Shown: in pieces, positions 1-6,127 of the stretch
Numbering within the stretch: the stretch's first letter is position 1
Layout of the letters: the number at the start of each line of letters is the position of its first letter
Source of the DNA: JAATFY01 sp049276515
GTDB lineage: Bacteria; Pseudomonadota; Alphaproteobacteria; UBA9219
Assembly: GCA_049276515.1 (NCBI GenBank)
Contig: JBASWO010000014.1
Location: 1-8,864 of the forward strand
DNA length: 8,864 bases
Direction: 5' to 3'
Notes under the pieces: generated by a model
Database searches by the model: none
What the model saw: the letters and a program-made list of their open reading frames with translations, nothing else
What the model was told of the DNA's origin: nothing
Translations under genes and position numbers: made by a program

Positions 1-4
1 ACCC

Positions 5-661
5 TTAGGCAGCCGCCATAACTTCAGCAGCAAACAAATTCAGATCCAGCCTGTCTTGTATGGATTGGTCGTATTTAATTTTCATACCGAAATGGGCTGC
101 AAATTTGCCTGTGATGTAGGCTTGAATACTGCGCGGCGTCAGATCTTGTATAGCTGCCGTGCCGTCTAGGGCCTCGGCTAATTGAGGTGACAATTGTGCA
201 TTACGACCCACAATCTCTAAACGGCACCCCGTAAGCACGCTATCAACTGTTGGACGCAACGTAATCAACCCGCCATAAGGCAAAACTTCTTCTGCAAGAA
301 TAACAGCGTTTAAAACAACCTTTAAGTAACCCGGCTGACTAGCAACTGAGTCACTAAGCTGTCCTTCTGCCCAATTGAGAGTAACCTTACCGCCTGAGAT
401 GTATTGTTCAGCAACCTGTTTAACGTCACGCACAGGAAGACCGCCTTCACTGCCGGAGCGACCATAAGCCATGCGAAACATTTTTAAACGATGCGAGGCG
501 TGCTGGGCGCTATCGCCAATGAGCTTCATGGCTTCATCGACAACACCACCACCAATATCCTCAATCAGCTCGACGCCATTATTGATGGCGCTCACTGGAC
601 TAACTAAATCGTGACAAAGCTTGGAGGACAAAAGCTCCAAAACATGCATATCTATTTGCAT
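5..661 (-). CDS. chpT: ChpT-type histidine phosphotransferase of the CtrA phosphorelay
   Basis: In the alphaproteobacterial family, ChpT is a cytoplasmic dimer that takes phosphate from the hybrid kinase CckA and passes it to CtrA and CpdR. The 218-residue protein has the expected form. An N-terminal helical hairpin carries the motif SSKLCHDLVSPVSAINNG, with His17 the likely phosphorylated residue. A C-terminal lobe from about residue 85 resembles a histidine-kinase ATPase fold (N118 in LNAVILAEE, then GG at 130-131), but I see no clear nucleotide-binding G-boxes, as expected for ChpT, which does not bind ATP. The ATG at 659-661 is preceded by AGAGGGAG at good spacing, which favours it over the Met four codons later. 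The gene diverges from nadK, and the shared upstream region holds a CtrA-type box. Other histidine-kinase-derived phosphotransferases are the alternative, but the HD.(I/V)SP motif fits ChpT well. Confidence 0.86.
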   Translation of the reverse strand: MQIDMHVLELLSSKLCHDLVSPVSAINNGVELIEDIGGGVVDEAMKLIGDSAQHASHRLKMFRMAYGRSGSEGGLPVRDVKQVAEQYISGGKVTLNWAEGQLSDSVASQPGYLKVVLNAVILAEEVLPYGGLITLRPTVDSVLTGCRLEIVGRNAQLSPQLAEALDGTAAIQDLTPRSIQAYITGKFAAHFGMKIKYDQSIQDRLDLNLFAAEVMAAA

Positions 662-762
662 GGGATTACTCCCTCTAAACGCTTTCCTTCACAGCGGATT
701 TAACGGCAAACGTGAAAGATTTGAATATGAAGACCAAGATGTTTACAATTACGCAACAATTG

Positions 763-777
763 TTAATGGGTGCTTAA
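763..777. promoter_or_regulatory. Putative CtrA-binding box, TTAA-N7-TTAA
   Basis: TTAA at 763-766 and TTAA at 774-777 are separated by exactly 7 bases. Flanking bases make it GTTAA-TGGGTGC-TTAAC, symmetric on both strands. TTAA-N7-TTAA(C) is the established CtrA consensus in alphaproteobacteria. It lies between divergent chpT and nadK and overlaps the -35 position implied by the TATAAA at 789-794. By eye it is the only exact instance in the window. Binding by CtrA is inferred. Confidence 0.65.
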
Positions 778-788
778 CGGCCTCGGTT

Positions 789-794
789 TATAAA
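789..794 (+). promoter_or_regulatory. Candidate -10 element for nadK
   Basis: TATAAA lies 9 bp before the nadK ATG (803). The -35 position would fall at about 766-771, inside the CtrA-type box, the arrangement typical of CtrA-activated promoters. Transcription would then begin near 800-802, giving an almost leaderless mRNA. This agrees with the absence of any Shine-Dalgarno sequence. It is inferred from pattern only. Confidence 0.4.
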
Positions 795-802
795 TTCAAC
801 GC

Positions 803-1564
803 ATGAAAATTTCTTTCACAGCATCACATCATTCCTTAGCACAAGAAGCACTCAAAGCTTTGACGAATCAATATGGCCAAAATGAATTAAAAAGCGCCGA
901 TATTGTTGTCGCCTTGGGTGGTGATGGTCAGGTTTTAAAAACACTCTATGATGTCATTGACCTAGGCACGCCTGTTTACGCAATGCGCCGAACTGAATCC
1001 GTTGGTTTTTTGTGTAATGATTACAAAGCCGAGGGGTTAGAGGCACGTCTTAAGAAGGCACATCAAGTTGCCTTACATCCCCTCAGTCTTCAGGCCCAAT
1101 CGGCTGATGGCAAAAAACAAACAGCTCAAGCCATTAATGAAATTACCGTCATACGAGAAACGCCACAGTCGGCTCGCTTAAAGTTGATGGTGGATGGTAT
1201 TGAACGTATCGCTCAATATAGTGGTGATGGGATTTTAGTTGCCACACCTGCTGGAAGCACAGCTTACAACCATTCCTGCGGCGGCCCTATTATGCCCTTA
1301 GATGCTAATACCCTTGTGGTTACAGCCATCAGCGGTTATCGACCTCGGCGTTGGACCAATGCCGTATTGCCGCAAGATTCAATCATAGAAATTGAAGCTT
1401 TAGAAACCTCTAAAAGGCCAGTACGAATTGAAGCTGGCAACACCGTTATCCATAACGCGGCTATGGTAAAAATATGGCTAGACCGCAAAAAGACTATGAC
1501 GCTTTTATTTGATCCCGATCAGCATCTAGGGGAACGAATTGTTCGCGAACAATTCATGCTGTAA
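803..1564 (+). CDS. nadK: NAD kinase
   Basis: Phosphorylates NAD to NADP in the cytoplasm, supplying the NADP pool for biosynthesis. The 253-residue protein carries the family landmarks in order: GGDG at 39-42 with the catalytic Asp41, SVGFL at 66-70, the NE pair at 112-113, and GDGILVATPAGSTAYN at 141-156, which binds the nucleotide. The C-terminal RPRRW (180-184) and ERIVREQF (244-251) match the alphaproteobacterial branch as I know it. Length is normal for that branch. The start is well bounded: an in-frame TAA at 791-793 excludes upstream extension, and the next in-frame Met is residue 61. No ribosome binding site precedes the ATG, so translation may be near-leaderless. The lipoprotein gene follows after 23 bp. 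A 20-bp perfect palindrome is embedded in the codons of the last conserved motif. Confidence 0.95.
   Translation: MKISFTASHHSLAQEALKALTNQYGQNELKSADIVVALGGDGQVLKTLYDVIDLGTPVYAMRRTESVGFLCNDYKAEGLEARLKKAHQVALHPLSLQAQSADGKKQTAQAINEITVIRETPQSARLKLMVDGIERIAQYSGDGILVATPAGSTAYNHSCGGPIMPLDANTLVVTAISGYRPRRWTNAVLPQDSIIEIEALETSKRPVRIEAGNTVIHNAAMVKIWLDRKKTMTLLFDPDQHLGERIVREQFML
1536..1555. repeat. 20-bp perfect palindrome at the nadK 3' end
   Basis: GAATTGTTCG followed by CGAACAATTC is a perfect 20-bp inverted repeat. As RNA it could fold as an 8-bp stem closed by a CGCG loop. It lies inside the last nadK codons (RIVREQF), ending 6 bp before the stop and 32 bp before the lipoprotein ATG. No T-tract follows, so it is not a canonical terminator. 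It could be an operator or an mRNA structure, or a codon coincidence. It exists beyond doubt; its function is unknown. Confidence 0.6.
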
Positions 1565-1576
1565 TCGGTTAGTAAA

Positions 1577-1580
1577 GGAG
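1577..1580 (+). promoter_or_regulatory. Strong ribosome binding site of the lipoprotein gene
   Basis: TAAAGGAG ends 7 bases before the ATG at 1588, an almost ideal Shine-Dalgarno. It contrasts with nadK just upstream, which has none, so the second gene of the pair is probably translated much more strongly than the first. Confidence 0.8.
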
Positions 1581-1587
1581 TTCCTCA

Positions 1588-1890
1588 ATGAAAAAAGTAT
1601 TGCCATTAGTGGCTATCAGCCTCTTGCTGTCAGCCTGTTATGCAACGACCGCACAAGATCCAGGCTATGTTTGCATGACGAATTGCGCTCACGAATGCCC
1701 CGACGGAAATAAGGGAACGCAATGTCGCATTGAACGTCAGCGTCAATTGGATGAGCAGCGCGCCTATTATGAACAGAATAGGTACTACAATCCAAACTAT
1801 AAGGGTTACTATGACCCTCGTTATGACCGTTATATTGATGGCCGGTATTACCGCTATTATGACGGCACGACCTATTATGATGCCGACTAA
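1588..1890 (+). CDS. Small Tyr-rich, Cys-containing lipoprotein of unknown function
   Basis: I do not recognise this 100-residue protein. It has a lipoprotein signal peptide: MKK, a hydrophobic core (residues 4-14) and the lipobox LSAC with lipidated Cys17, so it should be anchored in a membrane facing the periplasm. The residue after Cys17 is Tyr, not the Asp of inner-membrane retention, so outer-membrane sorting is plausible. A short module carries C29, C33, C37 and C46 (C-x3-C-x3-C-x8-C), which could form two disulfides or bind a metal. After a charged Arg/Gln/Glu stretch (47-58), the tail (60-100) has 15 Tyr in 41 residues, often as YY next to Asp, Arg or Asn. The gene follows nadK by 23 bp with an excellent ribosome binding site, so co-transcription is likely. 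The strong initiation signals and clean signal peptide argue that it is a real gene. Confidence 0.8.
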   Translation: MKKVLPLVAISLLLSACYATTAQDPGYVCMTNCAHECPDGNKGTQCRIERQRQLDEQRAYYEQNRYYNPNYKGYYDPRYDRYIDGRYYRYYDGTTYYDAD

Positions 1891-1901
1891 TTTAGTTGGC
1901 A
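1881..1901. terminator. Stem-loop spanning both stop codons at a tail-to-tail junction
   Basis: TGCCGACTA and TAGTTGGCA pair as a 9-bp stem (one G-U on the plus-strand RNA) around a 3-base loop. It covers the lipoprotein stop (1888-1890) and the fabF stop (1892-1894). Only GCTTTAAAG follows on the plus strand, so it is a weak terminator candidate. The genes are 1 bp apart and no other space exists for one. Confidence 0.35.
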
Positions 1902-3154
1902 GCTTTAAAGATTAAGCAGGCATTGGTTCCGCCAAAGCCAAAAGAATTAGACAAAGCAATGTTGACTTTCTTTTGCTTGGCTTTGTGCGGGACCAAATCG
2001 ATACCCGCAACACCCTCTGAAGGATTATCAAGATTAAGTGTGGGCGGCACGATGCCGTCCATAACTGCTTTGATTGAATAAATCGCTTCAACTGCACCTG
2101 CAGCACCTAGTAAGTGCCCAATAGATGACTTTGTTGAAGACATCATAACCTTATCAGCCGCATTGCCTAGCAAACGCTTGACGGAACGGAATTCTATTTC
2201 GTCACCAACCGGCGTTGATGTGCCATGCGCATTAATGTAATCAATTTGTTCTGGATTGATTTGGGCACGCTTCATGGCCATTTGCATGGCACGATAGCCA
2301 CCATTTCCATCTTCGGCTGGAGCCGTCATATGATAGGCATCGCCCGAAAGGCCATAACCGATTAATTCTCCATAAATCTTAGCTCCACGCTTCTTGGCGT
2401 GCTCATATTCTTCAAGCATGACAACGCCAGCCCCCTCACCCATGACAAAACCATCACGGTCCTTGTCATAGGGACGTGAAGCACGGGTTGGCGCATCATT
2501 AAAATTTGTCGAAAGAGCTCGTATGGCGGCAAAACCAGCAATGCCAATACGGCAAACAGCAGCTTCAGCACCACCCGCAACCATAACATCAGCATCGCCC
2601 AATTGGATCAAACGGGCAGCATCACCAATGGCGTGAGCACCTGTTGCACAAGCCGTAACCACAGAATGGTTAGGCCCACGATACCCATGAATGATCGAAA
2701 CCTGACCAGATGCTAAATTGATGAGACAGCGTGGAATGAAGAATGGAGAAACACGCCGGGGGCCTTTTTCTTTAAGCACCAACGAAGTTTCATAAATTTC
2801 ATTTAAACCACCAATACCAGAACCAATCAAAACACCTGTGCGATCACGATCTTCGTCATCTGCTGGAACATACCCACTGTCTTTAACGGCTTCATCTGCT
2901 GCCGCAATGGCATAGTGGATGAAAGTGTCCATCTTCTTCTGCTCTTTAGGCTCGATGAATCTATCGGGATTAAACTGCTCAGGTCCATCGCCGCGCGGAA
3001 TTGTGCCGGCTACCTGACATGGAATATCACTGGCATCGAAACTTGTGATGCGCGAGAGTCCGCTTTCACCCGCCGTCAAGCGACGCCAATTGGCTTCAAC
3101 GCCGACGCCAAGAGGCGAGATCATGCCCATACCAGTTACAACTACACGGCGCAT
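1892..3154 (-). CDS. fabF: Beta-ketoacyl-ACP synthase II
   Basis: Condensing enzyme of type II fatty acid synthesis; adds malonyl-ACP-derived two-carbon units to acyl-ACP in the cytoplasm. The 420-residue protein is full length. It begins MRRVVVTGMGMISPLG and shows the Cys-His-His centre: Cys169 in VVTACATGAH, His310 in INAHGTSTPVGD and His347 in SSIGHLLGAAG, with Lys342 of TKSS. The Gly-rich end NSFGFGGTNA (403-412) is intact. It lies 39 bp downstream of acpP on the same strand, a usual alphaproteobacterial pairing, and a weak GGA precedes the ATG. The mltG-type gene that often follows fabF in this group is absent; the oppositely oriented nadK-lipoprotein pair is there instead. FabB is the alternative, but the sequence and the acpP context favour FabF. 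Confidence 0.98.
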   Translation of the reverse strand: MRRVVVTGMGMISPLGVGVEANWRRLTAGESGLSRITSFDASDIPCQVAGTIPRGDGPEQFNPDRFIEPKEQKKMDTFIHYAIAAADEAVKDSGYVPADDEDRDRTGVLIGSGIGGLNEIYETSLVLKEKGPRRVSPFFIPRCLINLASGQVSIIHGYRGPNHSVVTACATGAHAIGDAARLIQLGDADVMVAGGAEAAVCRIGIAGFAAIRALSTNFNDAPTRASRPYDKDRDGFVMGEGAGVVMLEEYEHAKKRGAKIYGELIGYGLSGDAYHMTAPAEDGNGGYRAMQMAMKRAQINPEQIDYINAHGTSTPVGDEIEFRSVKRLLGNAADKVMMSSTKSSIGHLLGAAGAVEAIYSIKAVMDGIVPPTLNLDNPSEGVAGIDLVPHKAKQKKVNIALSNSFGFGGTNACLIFKAAN

Positions 3155-3193
3155 GTCAATATTCCGGATTCACAAGCAGGAAAGCCAAATCGC

Positions 3194-3433
3194 TTAAGCC
3201 GCTTTTTTTAGATTAATATAATCGACCGCATCTTTAACGGTGACGATCTTTTCAGCAGCGTCATCAGGAATCTCGACGCCAAACTCTTCTTCAAAGGCCA
3301 TGACGAGTTCGACCGTATCGAGGCTGTCTGCGCCCAAATCATCGATGAAACTAGCATTGTCTGTGACCTTGGCCGCATCAACGCCGAGATGTTCCACAAC
3401 GATCTTTTTCACACGTTCCGCAATATCGCTCAT
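3194..3433 (-). CDS. acpP: Acyl carrier protein
   Basis: Small acidic carrier that holds growing acyl chains on a phosphopantetheine arm for fatty acid and lipid synthesis. The 79-residue protein MSDIAERVKKIVVEHLGV... is canonical. Ser37 in the GADSLDTVELVMAFEEEF motif is the attachment site. The reading frame is open upstream for 46 more codons to a GTG at 3569-3571, but that stretch looks unlike ACP (Trp-, Pro- and Arg-rich) and the family starts at MSDI, so I place the start at 3431-3433. Its Shine-Dalgarno is weak (AGAAGG, rather distant). The gene is followed by fabF after 39 bp. fabD and fabG, often directly upstream in related bacteria, are not here, so acpP probably has its own promoter in the divergent region. 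Confidence 0.98.
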   Translation of the reverse strand: MSDIAERVKKIVVEHLGVDAAKVTDNASFIDDLGADSLDTVELVMAFEEEFGVEIPDDAAEKIVTVKDAVDYINLKKAA

Positions 3434-3503
3434 AGTCTCTAAGCCTTCTGTTGTTATCGAATTAGCACTGGCCTTTGGAATCGGCCTCGCGTTTGAACGT
3501 TCC

Positions 3504-3532
3504 TCTCTATTCTGTGGCGCCGGCTCTGTCCA
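3504..3532 (-). promoter_or_regulatory. Candidate acpP-fabF promoter
   Basis: Reading leftward, TGGACA (3527-3532; five of six matches to the -35 consensus) is followed after 17 bases by TAGAGA (3504-3509; a weak -10, three of six). Transcription would start about 64 bases before the acpP ATG. The -10 is poor, so this is tentative. Confidence 0.3.
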
Positions 3533-3578
3533 GAAGATAAAAGAAACTGAGGTTTGTTTATAGATAACCACATGAAAT

Positions 3579-3587
3579 TGCTATACT
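3579..3587 (+). promoter_or_regulatory. Candidate extended -10 promoter for the ABC exporter gene
   Basis: TGCTATACT is an extended -10 (TG-N-TATACT) with no good -35 at 17 bp upstream, as can occur for this promoter class. The leader would be about 85 bases long. It is a pattern match only. Confidence 0.28.
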
Positions 3588-3680
3588 TTTAAAAGAAAAT
3601 AGCCTATTGAACTGATGCCTAATTCGGGTCAAAAAGCTCAGACTTGTCCTAGAAATTCAAGGCTTTAGACGAGGTTCTTG

Positions 3681-5465
3681 ATGTCACATGCCGAAGCAGG
3701 AAAAACAGCGGATACCTCAAAATCGGTAGGCTACAAGTCTTTACGCCAAATCTTGCCCTTTTTAGCCCCCTACAAAGGGGCCATTGCAGGTGCGGTTATT
3801 GCTCTGCTTGTCGCCGGCATCACGGTACTGAGTATCGTTGGTGGACTGCGTTACGTTATTGATCGCGGGTTTGTTGCAAACGATCCCTCCATGCTCAACA
3901 CAACATTATTCTGGTTGCTTGGAGCCATAGTAATCTTGGCGGTCTCAACCTGCGCTCGCTATTCATTGGTTAGTTGGCTTGGTGAACGTGTTATTGGCGA
4001 TTTACGGCGCGCTGTCTACGCTCATATTTTAAAACTAAGCCCTGCATTTTTTGAAGTCACTCGCGCTGGAGATATCCTTTCGCGTCTTTCTGCAGATACA
4101 GCTATTTTACAAAGCTTGATTGGGTCTTCTATTTCTGTAGCCCTTCGTAACTTTGTACTCCTTGTAGGCGGCATCAGCATGATGATGCTGACCAATCCTA
4201 AACTTACCGGTTTTGTATTGCTTGGTATCCCCTTGGTGATCGGGCCCATTGGATATTTTGGACGTAAGGTAAGGCGGCTTTCAAGGATCAATCAAGAACG
4301 CGTCGCGGATGTTGCCGCGAGTGCAGAGGAAACGATTTATGGCATTCGTACCGTACAAGCCTTTAACCATGAAAATATTAGTCGTGATGAATTTAATGCA
4401 AAAGTTGAAGGCGCTGTAGATTCCGCTAAAGCGCACATACGCGTACGCGGTATCTTTATTGCCAGCATTATCTTTTTAGTTTTTTCAGCGATTGGGTTCG
4501 TTTTGTGGGTTGGTGGACATGACGTCTTAAATCATACCATCACAGCGGGCCAATTATCTGCCTTTGTAGGCTACGCAGCTATAGCTGCAGGCGCTGTAGG
4601 CGCCATCAGCGAAGTCATTGGTGATCTTCAGCGCGCATCGGCAGCGGCAGAACGCATTTTTGATCTTCTAGCCTTTAAACCTGCCATTACCACCCCTCTT
4701 GTTGCCGCTCCGCTGCCCGCTTCACGGGGTGAATTGGAGTTTGATAAGGTAACTTTTACGTATCCAGCAAGACCCAATCAGCCCACACTTTACGATATAT
4801 CCTTCAAGATTAGCCAAGGTGAGCGCGTTGCAATTGTAGGCCCAAGTGGCGCAGGCAAGACCACTTTATACCAATTAGCATTACGATTTTATGATCCACA
4901 AAGTGGCCGTATACGCTTTGATAGTATCGACATTAAAACTGTTGATCCGCATGACTTACGCTCTCGCCTAGGACTAGTGCCACAAGATCCCATAATATTT
5001 TCCACAAGCGCCTATAACAATATTGCCTATGGGCGACCCGAAGCCTCACAAGATGATGTGTTCGCCGCAGCAAAAGCTGCTCACGCTGAGGAATTCCTGG
5101 TCAACATGCCCCAAGGTTACGATACGCATTTAGGCGAAAAAGGTGTGCGCTTATCTGGTGGCCAACGTCAACGTATTGCCATAGCACGCGCTATCTTACG
5201 TAACCCCTCACTCCTCTTACTCGACGAGGCCACATCTGCACTCGATGCTGAAAGTGAACGGCTTGTTCAAGATGCGCTTGATGGACTTATGAAAAATCGT
5301 ACAACACTGATTATTGCACATCGTCTAGCCACAGTTATGAACGCTGATCGTATTTTAGTGATCGATGAAGGACGTATTGTTGCCAGTGGGACGCACCAGA
5401 ACCTTATTGCTCAGGGCGGCTTATATGCGCGTTTGGCTTCGTTACAATTTGAGAAAGCAGCTTAG
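3681..5465 (+). CDS. MsbA-related half-size ABC exporter (fused membrane and ATPase domains)
   Basis: A 594-residue inner-membrane exporter that should work as a homodimer. The N-terminal half has about six membrane segments (roughly 33-59, 75-97, 153-171, 174-195, 256-279, 288-312). The ATPase half has every motif: A-loop Tyr361, Walker A GPSGAGKT at 387-394, Q-loop Gln435, signature LSGGQ at 491-495, Walker B LLLLDE ending at Asp515-Glu516, and switch His547. The text SWLGERVIGDLRRAVYAHILKLSPAFFE is typical of the alphaproteobacterial MsbA-like subfamily. Such proteins are related to lipid A flippases and multidrug exporters, but the substrate cannot be read from sequence. I chose the ATG at 3681 because GAGG sits 6 bases before it; a TTG one codon upstream is the alternative. 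The last 62 bp overlap the 3' end of dedA on the other strand. Confidence 0.95.
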   Translation: MSHAEAGKTADTSKSVGYKSLRQILPFLAPYKGAIAGAVIALLVAGITVLSIVGGLRYVIDRGFVANDPSMLNTTLFWLLGAIVILAVSTCARYSLVSWLGERVIGDLRRAVYAHILKLSPAFFEVTRAGDILSRLSADTAILQSLIGSSISVALRNFVLLVGGISMMMLTNPKLTGFVLLGIPLVIGPIGYFGRKVRRLSRINQERVADVAASAEETIYGIRTVQAFNHENISRDEFNAKVEGAVDSAKAHIRVRGIFIASIIFLVFSAIGFVLWVGGHDVLNHTITAGQLSAFVGYAAIAAGAVGAISEVIGDLQRASAAAERIFDLLAFKPAITTPLVAAPLPASRGELEFDKVTFTYPARPNQPTLYDISFKISQGERVAIVGPSGAGKTTLYQLALRFYDPQSGRIRFDSIDIKTVDPHDLRSRLGLVPQDPIIFSTSAYNNIAYGRPEASQDDVFAAAKAAHAEEFLVNMPQGYDTHLGEKGVRLSGGQRQRIAIARAILRNPSLLLLDEATSALDAESERLVQDALDGLMKNRTTLIIAHRLATVMNADRILVIDEGRIVASGTHQNLIAQGGLYARLASLQFEKAA

Positions 5466-6063
5466 CTTTCTTGGCCACTCTATATCTATGCCAACGAATA
5501 ATAATCACTTTGATGACAATCAGAAAAACAAACAAACCTAACAGTGAATAGGTTAGTTGGTGCAAGCTATCTTCTACGACTTCTTGCTTGCGGCGCATGT
5601 GAGAAATAACGTCACCATAAATATATCCGACACCAACAAAGGCAGCAGCCCACACAAAAGCTGCTATCGCATTCCAAACAGCAAATTTTCTCCATGATAT
5701 ATGGCTGAGGCCAACCGCCAAGCTACTGACATTACGAACACCATACATAAAGCGATAACAGAGGATAAAAAGAACAGCATACTGATCCAGCCATCCTACC
5801 GCTTTTTCAACACCTGGCTTGATGCGTGGAAGATGGTCGAGGATTTTAGGCCCAACTTTTCGGCCGATCATAAAAACCACTTGATCGCCAAACATGCTGC
5901 CAAGCCAAGCCGCTAAAAATAGCAACCACACATTGAGAGCACCTTTTTGAGCAAATAATCCTGCAAAAATTACAAAGGTTTCCCCCTCCAAGGCTGTCCA
6001 TATGAAGGTGATTAAATAAAATAGATTGCCATGATGCTGAATAAGGTCGTGAATATATTGCAT
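5404..6063 (-). CDS. DedA-family inner-membrane protein
   Basis: DedA (SNARE-associated/VTT) proteins are polytopic inner-membrane proteins linked to envelope homeostasis and, for several members, lipid-carrier flipping or proton-dependent transport. The 219-residue protein shows the family plan: acidic residues in ALEGETFVIFAG (Glu26, Glu28), GSMFGDQ with Asp60, and RFMYGVR with Arg104 and Arg110. That six-residue Arg spacing resembles the essential pair of E. coli YqjA. Hydrophobic segments lie near 13-37, 44-66, 94-120, 128-150 and 170-189, followed by a basic cytoplasmic tail. I prefer the ATG at 6061-6063, preceded by GTGGGA; a TTG at 6085-6087 would add eight residues but has no ribosome binding site. 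It follows greA by 64 bp and may be co-transcribed. Its last 20 or so codons run antisense through the exporter gene. Confidence 0.88.
   Translation of the reverse strand: MQYIHDLIQHHGNLFYLITFIWTALEGETFVIFAGLFAQKGALNVWLLFLAAWLGSMFGDQVVFMIGRKVGPKILDHLPRIKPGVEKAVGWLDQYAVLFILCYRFMYGVRNVSSLAVGLSHISWRKFAVWNAIAAFVWAAAFVGVGYIYGDVISHMRRKQEVVEDSLHQLTYSLLGLFVFLIVIKVIIIRWHRYRVAKKAKLLSQIVTKPNAHISRPEQ
5452..5471. terminator. Stem-loop over the exporter stop codon
   Basis: AGAAAGC pairs with GCTTTCT (7 bp, two further G-U pairs at the base) around the loop AGCTTA. It covers the exporter stop at 5463-5465 and lies in or next to the antisense overlap with dedA. U residues are in the 3' arm rather than after it, so this is a weak terminator candidate. 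Confidence 0.3.
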
Positions 6064-6127
6064 TGATCCCACGACTAATGACGACAAGCGCTAAGCTTTG
6101 ACTTGAAGTACGGCTATTTTGTGATGT

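Larger units (their letters stand above)
3434..3680. other. Divergent intergenic region between acpP and the ABC exporter
   Basis: These 247 bp separate two outward-reading genes. The region must hold promoters for both and contains the candidate signals listed separately. I see no CtrA-type box, RNA gene, repeat array or convincing small gene in it. The open stretch upstream of acpP is discussed as rejected. Confidence 0.6.

Noticed and set aside
310..325. Second TTAA...TTAA pair inside chpT
   Set aside because: The gap is 8 bases rather than 7 and it lies in coding sequence. A similar N8 pair occurs in greA at 6198-6213.
621..806. 61-codon plus-strand open frame across the chpT start and the intergenic region, ending in an ATGA overlap with nadK
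   Set aside because: It overlaps the conserved chpT N-terminus antisense and spans the promoter and CtrA-type box. It has no ribosome binding site and no recognisable protein features; the ATGA overlap looks accidental.
1532..1544. GAAC-N5-GTTC as a LexA/SOS box
   Set aside because: The alphaproteobacterial LexA site is a GTTC-N7-GTTC direct repeat and the Gram-positive type needs N4; spacing and layout fit neither.
3478..3482. GAATC, a CcrM (GANTC) methylation site upstream of acpP
   Set aside because: The site occurs about once per 256 bp by chance and a lone copy carries no weight.
3434..3571. 46-codon N-terminal extension of the ACP frame from a GTG
   Set aside because: The ACP family starts at MSDI, the extension is Trp/Pro/Arg-rich and unlike ACP, and it would swallow the candidate promoter.
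6085..6100. Imperfect stem CAAGC/GCTTTG between greA and dedA as a terminator
   Set aside because: Only about five pairs with a bulge and no T-tract on the greA strand; too weak to call.
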